NCBI GenBank assembly: GCA_002440765.1
Contig: DJVC01000056.1
Coordinates: forward strand, 4,492-13,664
From: a bacterium UBP3_UBA6266
Lineage (GTDB): Bacteria > Auribacterota > UBA6266
DNA length: 9,173 bases
Direction: 5' to 3'
Position numbers and translations under genes: made by a program. This document shows, piece by piece, positions 1 through 7,452 of this stretch; within the stretch, counting starts at the first letter, position 1, and each line of letters starts with the position of its first letter. A model generated the notes under the pieces. The model was not told the DNA's origin. It searched no databases and saw only the letters and a program-made list of their open reading frames with translations.

Positions 1-206
1 TAAAGGTTGCGAAGCCCCAGCAGGATATGCGGTTCGATGTTCCTGTTATCGGGTTGGAAACCGTCAAAAACGCTGTTTCGGCCGGTGTCCATGTGATGGC
101 TTTGGAAGCTGGGAAAACGGTCCTTTTTGATAAGGAAAAAGTAATAGAGATGGCCGAAAAGAATAACATTAAAATAATGGGCGTAGACAGCCGGAAAGTT
201 TTATAG
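1..206 (+). CDS. lpxI: UDP-2,3-diacylglucosamine pyrophosphatase LpxI, C-terminal end (partial)
   Basis: This is the 3' end of a gene that begins before the window. The frame from base 3 is open for 67 codons to the TAG at 204-206. The peptide starts KVAKPQQDMRFDVPVIG, the hallmark of the C-terminal catalytic domain of the LpxI (DUF1009) family, and is followed by ETVKNAVSAG and VMALEAGKTVLFD, also family-typical. LpxI cleaves UDP-2,3-diacylglucosamine to 2,3-diacylglucosamine-1-phosphate (lipid X) and UMP. It is the alternative to LpxH and acts at the cytoplasmic face of the inner membrane. Full-length members are roughly 270-280 residues, so about three quarters of the protein is missing. 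The next gene starts 9 nt later and lpxB follows, which supports the lipid A assignment. Nothing in the visible part suggests decay. Confidence 0.9.
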   Translation, partial: KVAKPQQDMRFDVPVIGLETVKNAVSAGVHVMALEAGKTVLFDKEKVIEMAEKNNIKIMGVDSRKVL

Positions 207-215
207 GCGGTGGCA

Positions 216-1151
216 ATGAGCGCTAGAAAAATAAGAGCCGGTGTAATAGGTGTCGGGCATCTGGGCCAGCATCATGCCCGTATATATGCAGAGCTGGAAG
301 ATGTCGAGCTGACCGGCATTGCCGATACGAGTAAGAAAAGGGGCTTTGAGATAGCCCGGAAATACAGATGCAAAGCTTACAGGGATTACAGGAAGTTGTT
401 GGGTGAAGTTGATGTGCTGAGTATTGCGGTTCCCACAACCCTTCATTATAAAATCGCGAAAGAGGTTCTTGAATACGGAAAAGATATCCTTATAGAAAAA
501 CCGATTACATCGGAAGTAAGCCAGGCCCGTGACCTTTTGGAGAGGGCAGCGAGAAAGGGTTGCATAATTCAGGTCGGGCATATCGAACGGTTCAACCCCG
601 TAATAATGAGTTTCCAGAAAATCCTGACCGAGCCGAAATTTATAGAAGCGCACAGATTGTGCAAATACAATCCCCGGGGAACGGATGTAAGCGCTGTTTT
701 GGACCTTATGATACACGATATAGATATAATACTTAATATGGTACCCGGCCCTATCGACCGGATAGAGGCTGTCGGAGTAGGAGTCATACATAAGACGGCG
801 GATATTGCCAACGCAAGGATAAAATTCGAAAACGGGTGTATAGCTAATTTGACTACCAGCAGGGTTTCCCCGCGAAATCTCAGGAAAATCAGGATATTTC
901 AGCCGAATACTTATATTTCCCTCGATTATGAGAAACAGCAAGGGGTTCTTTATCAGAAGAAAATGTTCAGAATATCGAAAAAGGAGATTCCTTTCGAACG
1001 GGTAGAGCCTTTAAAAGCCGAGCTGGAATCTTTTATAAATTGTGTTAAACACAGGATAAATCCTGTTGTAAGCGGTGAACATGGTGCAAAAGCCCTTGAA
1101 GTTGCTGTCCAGATAGCCGATCAGATAGAAAAAGGGCAACATGGGAAATAA
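216..1151 (+). CDS. Gfo/Idh/MocA-family NAD(P)-dependent oxidoreductase in lipid A operon (GnnA-like candidate)
   Basis: A 311-residue protein, counted from ATG 216. An in-frame GTG at 210 would add two residues, but ATG 216 is preferred because AGGCGG (205-210) sits 5 nt before it. The N-terminal Rossmann fold shows GVGHLG (residues 12-17) for the dinucleotide. The family motif EKP at 94-96 carries the catalytic Lys95, and HDID at 167-170 supplies the usual active-site His/Asp. The C-terminal half is the Gfo/Idh alpha/beta substrate domain. The gene lies 9 nt after lpxI and overlaps lpxB by 11 nt, so it is translationally embedded in lipid A synthesis. Family members beside lpx genes include GnnA, which oxidises the 3-OH of UDP-GlcNAc before GnnB transamination and leads to amide-linked lipid A. 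That role is inference, because no gnnB aminotransferase is visible. The family call is firm; the substrate is not. Confidence 0.9.
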   Translation: MSARKIRAGVIGVGHLGQHHARIYAELEDVELTGIADTSKKRGFEIARKYRCKAYRDYRKLLGEVDVLSIAVPTTLHYKIAKEVLEYGKDILIEKPITSEVSQARDLLERAARKGCIIQVGHIERFNPVIMSFQKILTEPKFIEAHRLCKYNPRGTDVSAVLDLMIHDIDIILNMVPGPIDRIEAVGVGVIHKTADIANARIKFENGCIANLTTSRVSPRNLRKIRIFQPNTYISLDYEKQQGVLYQKKMFRISKKEIPFERVEPLKAELESFINCVKHRINPVVSGEHGAKALEVAVQIADQIEKGQHGK

Positions 1152-2277
1152 ATATTTTATAGTTGCCGGAGAACATTCCGGCGATCTTCACGCGTCAAAT
1201 CTTGTAAGGCAGATCAGGGAAAAAGACCCCTCGGCGGTTTTTGCCGGCGCCGGCGGACCTCTGATGAAAAAAAACGGTGTAACCCTTCATTATGATTTAA
1301 CAGCGGTATCGGTTATCGGTTTTATTGAAGTCCTGAAACACCTCGGATATTTTAGAAAAGTTTTTTCCTCCATCACCGGCATTATACAGGCTGATAAACC
1401 GGATCTGGTTATACTTGTCGATTATCCGGGTTTTAATATGCGGTTGGCAAAAATTGTAAAAAAGATGGGAATAAAGGTTCTCTACTATATCAGCCCGCAG
1501 GTGTGGGCGTGGAAACGGAACAGGGTAATTAAAATGGCCGAAATCGCGGATAAATTGATGGTAATATTCCCTTTCGAGAAGAAATATTACGAAGAAACAT
1601 CTTTGGATGTTGAATTTGTCGGACACCCGCTTGCAGATGTTCTGGAAACGCGAATGAAGAAAGAAGATTTTTTTGATGCTCTTGGTTTCAATCCGGATCG
1701 GAAACTTATAGGTATTTTGCCGGGGAGCAGGGAAAACGAAATTAAAAAGCTTCTGCCGGCAATCTTAAAGGCGGCCCGGATTTTATATGAGAAAACCGGG
1801 ATTAAACAATATGTTATCGGATGCGCTTCAAAGGAACTTGAGCCGATTATACGCGGTGAAACGGAAAAAAGTCCTCTGGAAATAAAAATCAGCATGGATT
1901 TGACTTTTGATATAATGAAGCATAGCGATTTTATTATCGCATCATCGGGGACCGCTACGTTACAAACGGGGTTTTTTGGAACACCCATGGTTATAGTTTA
2001 TAAGGTAAGCTGGTTCACTTATTTTCTCGGGAAAAAGCTGATAAAGATACCTTATATAGGTCTGGCGAATGTTGTTTTAGGGGAAAGAGCCGTACCCGAA
2101 CTGATTCAGAATGATGTAAACCCCGTGAAAATTGCAGAACAGGTTTCAGGTATAATGGGCGATAAGAGCAGGTATATGGAAATCAAAGGAAAACTTGAAA
2201 GAATAAAAAAACTTCTGGGGGATCCCGGCGCGAGCGGAAGGGCGGCTGAAATTGCCGTTAATATGGTAAGCCGATGA
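1141..2277 (+). CDS. lpxB: Lipid-A-disaccharide synthase LpxB
   Basis: A 378-residue GT19 glycosyltransferase of normal family length. It condenses UDP-2,3-diacylglucosamine with lipid X to form the beta-1,6 tetraacyl disaccharide 1-phosphate, working at the inner face of the cytoplasmic membrane. Motifs in order: AGEHSGDLHASNL (residues 9-21), FAGAGGP (34-40), DYPGFN (94-99, matching the conserved Asp-containing DxPxFN region), SPQVWAWK (118-125), VGHPLAD (160-166), LPGSRENEI (193-201) and the nucleotide-sugar site SSGTATLQTGFFGTPMV (268-284). These are followed by the membrane-associated GLANVVLGERAVPELIQ segment near the C-terminus. The start ATG 1141 overlaps the upstream oxidoreductase by 11 nt, with a GGG-containing ribosome binding site inside that gene. 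The stop overlaps the next start as ATGA. Both overlaps indicate translational coupling in one transcript. Confidence 0.97.
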   Translation: MGNKYFIVAGEHSGDLHASNLVRQIREKDPSAVFAGAGGPLMKKNGVTLHYDLTAVSVIGFIEVLKHLGYFRKVFSSITGIIQADKPDLVILVDYPGFNMRLAKIVKKMGIKVLYYISPQVWAWKRNRVIKMAEIADKLMVIFPFEKKYYEETSLDVEFVGHPLADVLETRMKKEDFFDALGFNPDRKLIGILPGSRENEIKKLLPAILKAARILYEKTGIKQYVIGCASKELEPIIRGETEKSPLEIKISMDLTFDIMKHSDFIIASSGTATLQTGFFGTPMVIVYKVSWFTYFLGKKLIKIPYIGLANVVLGERAVPELIQNDVNPVKIAEQVSGIMGDKSRYMEIKGKLERIKKLLGDPGASGRAAEIAVNMVSR

Positions 2278-4082
2278 GAGAATACATGCGGCTTTTTAAA
2301 TATGTCAAACCTTATACTGCCTACCTCGTCCTGGGGCTTTTAAGCATGTTTTTGGCTACGATTTTCAGTATTATTTCACTCTGGACATTGGTGCCCATTA
2401 TGGACAAGGTGTTAATGGGAAAAGAGCTTGTGGATTCCACATCTCTTAGTTTCCCTTTCAAGCACATCCTTCATTCTTTTTTGGACTATCTTAACACGAT
2501 TGACAGAATAAACCTTCTTTACGGAGCTATCATATTTATTTTTATTTCCCTGCTAATCAAGGGAGTCTTTACATTCGCGCAGAAAGTGCTTATGGAAAAA
2601 ATGGGGCAGGGGGTAGTCAGGGATATAAGAGGAGCTGTCTATGCCCATATCCATGATCTTTCGGTCGGGTATTTTAGCGAAAGCAGAACAGGGGAAATAA
2701 TGTCGCGTATTACCTATGACGCTTCTTTGTTGAGAGAAGGCCTTTCCGGAAGGGTTGCGGAATCAATATTTGAAGGGATGCAGCTGTTTTTATGCCTGTT
2801 TCTGATCTTTATTATAGACTGGAAACTGTCACTTATGGTTTTGCTGATTTCGCCTGCCATAATAGGTCCTGTTTCCGTCATCGGCAGAAAAATCAAGAAG
2901 CTTGCGTCAAGTTCGCAGGACAGGGTGGCGGATATAAGCTCTATAATGCAGGAAACTCTTACAGGCATAAGGATAGTTAAAGCATTCAATATGAAAAAAT
3001 ACGAACAGGAGAGGTTCAGTGTCGAAAACCAGAAGTTTTACCGGCTTATGATAAAAGCCGTTAAAAGAGAAGCATTTGTAAGCCCTATTGTTGAACTGGT
3101 CGGAATAGTTGTTCTTGCCGGAATAAGTATTTACGGGTTCAAACAGGTTGTTGCAGGCACTATGACAGCCGGATGGTTATTCTATTTTTACGGTTTGGTT
3201 GTATCCTGTCTGAAACCCGCTAAGACGCTGGCAAAGACAAACGTGGATATTCAGAGGGCTGCCGCCGCCGCATCGAAGCTGTTTGAGATATTGGACAAAG
3301 AGCCTGATATAAAAGATGAGGATAATGCCGATGAGCTTTCCGGCTTCAGGAATAGTATCGAGTTCAGGAATGTTTCATTCAAATACGGCGGATGCAATGA
3401 GAATGTTCTTAATGGTATTTCCGTCAAAGTTGAAACAGGTAAAGTGTTGGCGATTGTCGGGCCGAGCGGTGCGGGAAAATCCACTATGGTGAACCTTATC
3501 CCGAGGTTTTACGACCCTGCCGCGGGGGCTGTTTTGATAGACGGTAAAGATATACGGCGGTTCAAACTTGAATCTCTCAGGCAAAAAATAGGAATTGTTA
3601 CACAGGATACCATATTGTTTAACGATACAATAGCGAATAACATCAGTTACGGAAACAGGGAACTCGGACTTGAAGACATTGAAGGGGCGGCTAAAAAGGC
3701 GAATGCGGATTATTTTATAAAATCGTTTCAGAAAGGGTATGATACTGTAATAGGGGAAAGAGGTGTCAAGCTTTCCGGAGGGGAAAAGCAGAGGATAACG
3801 ATTGCCAGGGCTTTGCTGAAAAACCCTCCCATACTGATATTGGATGAAGCGACATCATCTCTTGATACAGAATCCGAAAAATTTGTGCAGGATGCATTAA
3901 ATGTCCTGATGAAAGGGAGAACCGTATTTGTGATAGCGCACAGGCTTTCAACTGTTAAAAATGCTGATTCTATAATTGTCCTTGAGCGCGGTAAAGTAGT
4001 GCAGCATGGCACACACGGTGAACTTTTGAACGATGAAAAAGGACTTTATAAAAAACTTTATAATCTTCAGTTTAACCTCTGA
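2274..4082 (+). CDS. msbA: MsbA-type lipid A / lipid ABC exporter (fused membrane and ATPase domains)
   Basis: A 602-residue type IV ABC exporter half-transporter that would act as a homodimer in the inner membrane. The N-terminal transmembrane domain has hydrophobic segments near residues 17-42, 83-100, 168-182, 184-202, 274-290 and 300-314. The C-terminal ATPase has Walker A GPSGAGKST (396-404), Q-loop Gln444, signature LSGGE (500-504), Walker B ILILD with Glu525, and H-loop His556, so it looks catalytically intact. Length and order match MsbA, which flips core-lipid A to the periplasmic leaflet. The position directly after lpxB (ATGA overlap) and before an acyltransferase supports lipid A as cargo. 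The family also contains drug and peptide exporters, so the substrate is inferred from context. A second in-frame ATG at 2286 is an alternative start; the coupled ATG 2274 is preferred. Confidence 0.9.
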   Translation: MREYMRLFKYVKPYTAYLVLGLLSMFLATIFSIISLWTLVPIMDKVLMGKELVDSTSLSFPFKHILHSFLDYLNTIDRINLLYGAIIFIFISLLIKGVFTFAQKVLMEKMGQGVVRDIRGAVYAHIHDLSVGYFSESRTGEIMSRITYDASLLREGLSGRVAESIFEGMQLFLCLFLIFIIDWKLSLMVLLISPAIIGPVSVIGRKIKKLASSSQDRVADISSIMQETLTGIRIVKAFNMKKYEQERFSVENQKFYRLMIKAVKREAFVSPIVELVGIVVLAGISIYGFKQVVAGTMTAGWLFYFYGLVVSCLKPAKTLAKTNVDIQRAAAAASKLFEILDKEPDIKDEDNADELSGFRNSIEFRNVSFKYGGCNENVLNGISVKVETGKVLAIVGPSGAGKSTMVNLIPRFYDPAAGAVLIDGKDIRRFKLESLRQKIGIVTQDTILFNDTIANNISYGNRELGLEDIEGAAKKANADYFIKSFQKGYDTVIGERGVKLSGGEKQRITIARALLKNPPILILDEATSSLDTESEKFVQDALNVLMKGRTVFVIAHRLSTVKNADSIIVLERGKVVQHGTHGELLNDEKGLYKKLYNLQFNL

Positions 4083-4756
4083 TGTATACAGCTATGCAAA
4101 ATTTTTTAACTAAAATATTCGGTTTTATTTTCAGTCTGTTTTTGAGATTGATCTGCAGCACAAATAAAATAACTGTAACACACGGTGACATTTTCGATAA
4201 ATATGCGAAAGAGGGAGGCACTATCTTCGCATTCTGGCATAACAGGCTTTTTTTCCACACATATTATTATTTCCGCTATTGCAAAAGTAAAAAATTATCA
4301 GTACTTGTAAGTATGAGCAGGGATGGAGATTATGCCACTGCTCTGGCTCTTAATCTTGGATTCAACGTGGTGAGGGGGTCTTCCAGCAGAGGCGGACAGA
4401 AAGCGGTTAAAGAGATAACTTCGAAGATTACCTGCGGAAATAATGTTGCCATTACCCCGGATGGCCCCAGAGGCCCGGCCTTCAGGGTAAATGACGGCAT
4501 AATTAAAATTGCGCAGATGACCGGTGCGCGAATAATTCCGGTTAGCTACGATGCGAGCAGGAAATGGGTGCTGAAAAGCTGGGATACATTTATTTTCTTA
4601 AAGCCTTTTGGCAGAGTCCATATCGCGTTTGGGGATCCGGTTAATGTGCCTGAAGACATGACTTCGGAGATGACAGCGCAATGCAGGAAAAAACTCGAAA
4701 AAACATTGAGGCATCTCGATAATTTATGCGCTGAACAGTTAAATATAACCACTTAA
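4082..4756 (+). CDS. DUF374 / LPLAT-superfamily acyltransferase, probable lipid A acyltransferase
   Basis: A 224-residue protein of the DUF374 group within the lysophospholipid acyltransferase-like superfamily. Visible motifs are FAFWHNRLFF (residues 49-58, candidate catalytic His53), SRDGD (79-83), RGSSSRGG (98-105) and TPDGPRGP (125-132), then IPVSYDASRKWVLKSWDTF (152-170). A hydrophobic N-terminus (about 8-25) could act as a membrane anchor. The Asp expected four residues after the His in a canonical HX4D box is absent here (Phe58); I believe this is common in DUF374 proteins. The start overlaps the ABC exporter stop by one base (TGATG), showing coupling. The operon position suggests a late (secondary) acyl chain is added to the lipid A precursor or another lipid A-related lipid. 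A second in-frame ATG lies at 4094. Donor and acceptor cannot be read from sequence. Confidence 0.85.
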   Translation: MYTAMQNFLTKIFGFIFSLFLRLICSTNKITVTHGDIFDKYAKEGGTIFAFWHNRLFFHTYYYFRYCKSKKLSVLVSMSRDGDYATALALNLGFNVVRGSSSRGGQKAVKEITSKITCGNNVAITPDGPRGPAFRVNDGIIKIAQMTGARIIPVSYDASRKWVLKSWDTFIFLKPFGRVHIAFGDPVNVPEDMTSEMTAQCRKKLEKTLRHLDNLCAEQLNITT

Positions 4757-4778
4757 TTTAGCGGCAGTTAAAAAACCC

Positions 4779-4806
4779 TTGAAAATACACTGATTTTTGT
4801 TAATAT
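4779..4806 (+). promoter_or_regulatory. Candidate sigma70-type promoter for rpsB operon
   Basis: A TTGAAA box (4779-4784) is separated by 16 nt from TAATAT (4801-4806). The -35 matches five of six consensus bases and the -10 four of six. Transcription would start near 4812, almost exactly at the 5' arm of the leader helix that begins at 4810. This coincidence supports the call. It lies 23 nt after the acyltransferase stop. Confidence 0.5.
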
Positions 4807-4809
4807 AAA

Positions 4810-4952
4810 CCCTGCTTTCTGTTGATCAGGATACTTAACAGGGGATTGGATTCCGGTTTTTGGTCAATTAAAATTAATATGAACCGAAAAGTATCCTTTC
4901 GGAAAGCGGGGCATTTGGAAAATTGGAACCGGAATCCCAAAGCAAAAGGAGG
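4810..4952 (+). ncRNA. Putative structured rpsB leader RNA with pseudoknot (S2 autoregulatory element candidate)
   Basis: The sequence shows nested complementarity. CCCTGCTTTC (4810-4819) pairs with GAAAGCGGGG (4902-4911), ten pairs with one G-U. AGGATACTT (4828-4836) pairs perfectly with AAGTATCCT (4889-4897). From the enclosed loop, GGATTCCGGTT (4848-4858) pairs perfectly with AACCGGAATCC (4927-4937), outside the first helices. This gives a pseudoknot ending 9 nt before the Shine-Dalgarno. A local rival helix, CGGTT (4854-4858) with AACCG (4882-4886), would exclude the pseudoknot. TCCTTT (4894-4899) can pair with AAAGGA (4945-4950) of the ribosome binding site if the inner helix opens. Autogenous control of rpsB-tsf by S2 through a leader is known in gamma-proteobacteria. 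A similar role here is inferred from position and structure. Confidence 0.6.
4947..4952 (+). promoter_or_regulatory. Shine-Dalgarno AGGAGG deciding the rpsB GTG start
   Basis: A perfect AGGAGG lies 5 nt upstream of GTG 4958. The following residues ([19 protein letters not shown]) are the normal N-terminus of S2, so the GTG start is well supported. Confidence 0.85.
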
Positions 4953-4957
4953 AAGTT

Positions 4958-5809
4958 GTGTCAGTAGTCACTATTAAAGAGTTGCTCGAAGCAGGGGTTC
5001 ATTTCGGGCATCAAACTCACCGGTGGAACCCGAAAATGAAGCGTTATATATTTGAATCGCGCGACGGAATATATATTATCGATCTTCAGAAAACCGCCTT
5101 ACAGCTTGAAGAAGCGTACCGTTTGGTCAAAGAAACCGTTTCCGCGGGCCTTGATGTGTTGTTTGTGGGCACAAAAAAACAGGCGAAAGAATGCATAAAA
5201 GATGCCGCGGACAAATGCGGTATGTATTATGTAAACGAACGATGGCTGGGAGGGACACTTACCAATTTTGTTACAATAAGAAAAAGCATATCCAGACTCA
5301 ATGAAATCGAAAAACAGGAAGAAGAAGGGATTTTTGAAACCCTTACCAAGAAAGAAGTTATAAGCATATTAAAAGAAAAAGAACGGCTTAAGAAGTATCT
5401 TCAGGGAATCAGGGATATGAAAAAGCTGCCCGGTGTGCTTTTTGTTGTTGACCCCAAAAGGGAAAGAATTGCAGTTTTGGAAGCAAAAAAACTCAAAACA
5501 AAGGTTATCGCTATTGTTGATACTAATTGCGATCCCGACCTTGTGGATATCCCCATACCGGGTAATGATGATGCCATGAGGACTATTTCTCTGATTGCCA
5601 ATAAAATTGCCGATGCGGCGCTTGAAGGCAATGAAGGCAAAGTTAAGAGGATAGCGGAAGAAGAGGAAGAGAAGAAATCTTTACTGACAAAGAAACCGGA
5701 AGTTGAAGAAACGCTTGAAGACGTCATTGAAAAAAAGAAGAAGAAAGAAGAGAAGAAAAAGCCTAAGAGAAAGTTAACGAGGTTAAAGAAAAACGAAAAA
5801 CCGGAATAA
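4958..5809 (+). CDS. rpsB: 30S ribosomal protein S2
   Basis: A 283-residue uS2 protein of the small ribosomal subunit, located at the head-body junction of 30S. Diagnostic segments are [19 protein letters not shown] (residues 9-27), IYIIDLQKT (38-46), [10 protein letters not shown] (67-76), [15 protein letters not shown] (90-104), [10 protein letters not shown] (157-166), and [20 protein letters not shown] (187-206) followed by IANKIADA. The globular part ends near residue 225. The remaining 55 or so residues (229-283) are a highly charged Glu/Lys tail, longer than in the roughly 240-residue E. coli protein and probably disordered or helical. Translation starts at GTG 4958 behind a perfect Shine-Dalgarno. 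The 5' leader is extensively base-paired and may allow S2 autoregulation. tsf follows after 73 nt, the classical order. Confidence 0.98.
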   Translation: MSVVTIKELLEAGVHFGHQTHRWNPKMKRYIFESRDGIYIIDLQKTALQLEEAYRLVKETVSAGLDVLFVGTKKQAKECIKDAADKCGMYYVNERWLGGTLTNFVTIRKSISRLNEIEKQEEEGIFETLTKKEVISILKEKERLKKYLQGIRDMKKLPGVLFVVDPKRERIAVLEAKKLKTKVIAIVDTNCDPDLVDIPIPGNDDAMRTISLIANKIADAALEGNEGKVKRIAEEEEEKKSLLTKKPEVEETLEDVIEKKKKKEEKKKPKRKLTRLKKNEKPE

Positions 5810-5882
5810 ACAGTTTTCTGCATTAGGCCGGCAGAGTTAATTTGTTTTAATATCCTGTGTTTTTGTCGGAGAGGAGTAAAAG

Positions 5883-6704
5883 ATGGAAATTAGCGCAGCT
5901 CAGGTTAAGGAATTGAGGGATAAGACCGGCGCGGGTATGATGGATTGTAAAAAGGCGCTTGCAGAAACCGGCGGCGACATGGGGAAAGCGGTAGATGTCT
6001 TAAGAAAAAAAGGACTCGCTGCGATTTCCAAGCGCTCGGGCAGAGCCGCAAAAGAAGGTTTGATCAGGATAAAAGTTTCAGCTGACGGGAAAAAAACCGC
6101 ACTGGTCGAATTGAATTGCGAAACCGACTTTGTCGCAAATAATGATAAATTCAGGGTTTTTGCGGATAAAGTGCTTGAAACAGTTTATCAAAACGGAGAA
6201 TCTGCAAAAGAAAGCAAAGAAGTTATTGATTTAATCGGCGATATCGGGGCAAGCATAGGTGAAAACATTAAAATCGGCAGGGTAAAAGTCCTTTCGACTA
6301 AAGGCTGTTTTGTCCCATATATACATCTTGACAATAAACTCGGTGTTATCGTGGAACTTTCGGCGGAACTGGATGATGGAGTCAGGATAACCGGCAAAGA
6401 TATCGCCATGCAGGTGGCGGCGGCAAACCCTCTCTGTGTGAATGCGGAACAGGCCCCCAAAGATGTCATGGAGAAAGAACGCGAGATTTTTGCCGATCAG
6501 GTAAAAGGCAAGCCGGCAAACATTGTTGATAAAATCGTGGAAGGGAAAATCAAAAAGTTTCTCAACCAGATATGCCTTTTGGAACAGCCCTTTATAAAGG
6601 ATCAGGATATATCGGTCAAACAATATCTTGAAAAGAAATCGAAAGAAACGGGGAGAGAAATAAACGTCAACAGTTTTGTCAGGATCAAAATCGGGGAAGA
6701 ATAG
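5883..6704 (+). CDS. tsf: Translation elongation factor Ts
   Basis: A 273-residue EF-Ts, the guanine nucleotide exchange factor that reloads EF-Tu with GTP in the cytoplasm. The N-terminal UBA-like domain (about residues 5-45) carries [19 protein letters not shown]. The core has [13 protein letters not shown] (78-90), containing the TDFV motif that inserts near the EF-Tu nucleotide site. Later come [14 protein letters not shown] (146-159) and [11 protein letters not shown] (173-183). Length is close to the E. coli form (283). Start ATG 5883 has GGAGAGGAG (5868-5876) 6 nt upstream. The 73-nt gap after rpsB has no clear promoter or terminator. A weak six-pair stem, CCGGCA (5828-5833) with TGTCGG (5864-5869), touches the first bases of the ribosome binding site. 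Cotranscription with rpsB is likely. Confidence 0.97.
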   Translation: MEISAAQVKELRDKTGAGMMDCKKALAETGGDMGKAVDVLRKKGLAAISKRSGRAAKEGLIRIKVSADGKKTALVELNCETDFVANNDKFRVFADKVLETVYQNGESAKESKEVIDLIGDIGASIGENIKIGRVKVLSTKGCFVPYIHLDNKLGVIVELSAELDDGVRITGKDIAMQVAAANPLCVNAEQAPKDVMEKEREIFADQVKGKPANIVDKIVEGKIKKFLNQICLLEQPFIKDQDISVKQYLEKKSKETGREINVNSFVRIKIGEE

Positions 6705-6706
6705 TT

Positions 6707-7432
6707 ATGTCCGGCTCCAAACCGTTTACGAAATATAAAAGGATAATACTAAAACTCAGCGGGGAATCCCTTGAAGGGGACCAATATAGCATAGACAGGG
6801 ATAAAACACTTGAAATCGCAAAGAAGATGAAGGATATTTCCCGCATAGGCACACAGATAGGTGTTGTTATAGGCGGCGGTAATATCTTCAGGGGATTGTC
6901 GGCAAGCGAGAAGGGGATGGATAGGACAACCGCCGACTATATGGGCATGCTTGCGACCGTTATTAATGCCCTGGCATTGCAGTCTGACCTTGAAAAAATA
7001 GGTGTTCAGACGCGTGTTATGACGGCTTTTGAAATGAGAGCTATTGGGGAGCTCTACATAAGAAGAAGGGCTGTCCGTCATCTGGAAAAGGGGAGAGTCG
7101 TAATTTTTGCCGGGGGGACGGGCAACCCGTTTTTCTCGACAGACACTACTGCGGCGCTTCGTGCCAGCGAAGTTAACGCGGATGCGATTATTAAAGCTAC
7201 AAAAGTTGACGGAGTCTATTCGGATGACCCCATGAAAAATAAAAAAGCGAAGCTTTTTAAAGACCTGACTTACATTGATGTGCTGAAAAAGAACCTTAAA
7301 GTTATGGATTCCACGGCTATATCACTTTGTATGGATAACAGGATGCCCATAATAGTGCTTAACATGTCAAAACCCGGTGCTATCAGGAATGTTCTGCTTG
7401 GTAAAAAAATAGGAACGGTTGTCCACGGCTGA
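6707..7432 (+). CDS. pyrH: Uridylate (UMP) kinase
   Basis: A 241-residue hexameric UMP kinase of the amino acid kinase family. It phosphorylates UMP to UDP with ATP in pyrimidine nucleotide synthesis. Motifs are [10 protein letters not shown] (residues 15-24, phosphate binding), GGGNIFRG (56-63), [20 protein letters not shown] (72-91), [20 protein letters not shown] (134-153) and [10 protein letters not shown] (166-175). Length matches the family. ATG 6707 lies 2 nt after the tsf stop, with GGGGAAG (6693-6699) inside the tsf 3' end as the ribosome binding site, so it is translationally linked to tsf. Besides supplying nucleotides for RNA, it supplies UTP for the UDP-sugars used by the lipid A genes upstream, although its place here reflects the conserved rpsB-tsf-pyrH-frr order. 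Confidence 0.97.
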   Translation: MSGSKPFTKYKRIILKLSGESLEGDQYSIDRDKTLEIAKKMKDISRIGTQIGVVIGGGNIFRGLSASEKGMDRTTADYMGMLATVINALALQSDLEKIGVQTRVMTAFEMRAIGELYIRRRAVRHLEKGRVVIFAGGTGNPFFSTDTTAALRASEVNADAIIKATKVDGVYSDDPMKNKKAKLFKDLTYIDVLKKNLKVMDSTAISLCMDNRMPIIVLNMSKPGAIRNVLLGKKIGTVVHG

Positions 7433-7452
7433 TTTTAGACAGGGAGGTAGTA

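Noticed and set aside
201..941. 246-residue open frame on the minus strand opposite the oxidoreductase gene
   Set aside because: It is antisense to a clearly conserved gene, its translation shows no recognisable motif, and it is a by-product of that gene's codon pattern.
4896..4906. CTTTCGGAAAG hairpin in the rpsB leader
   Set aside because: Only four pairs with a three-base loop, and it competes with the much longer helices using the same bases.
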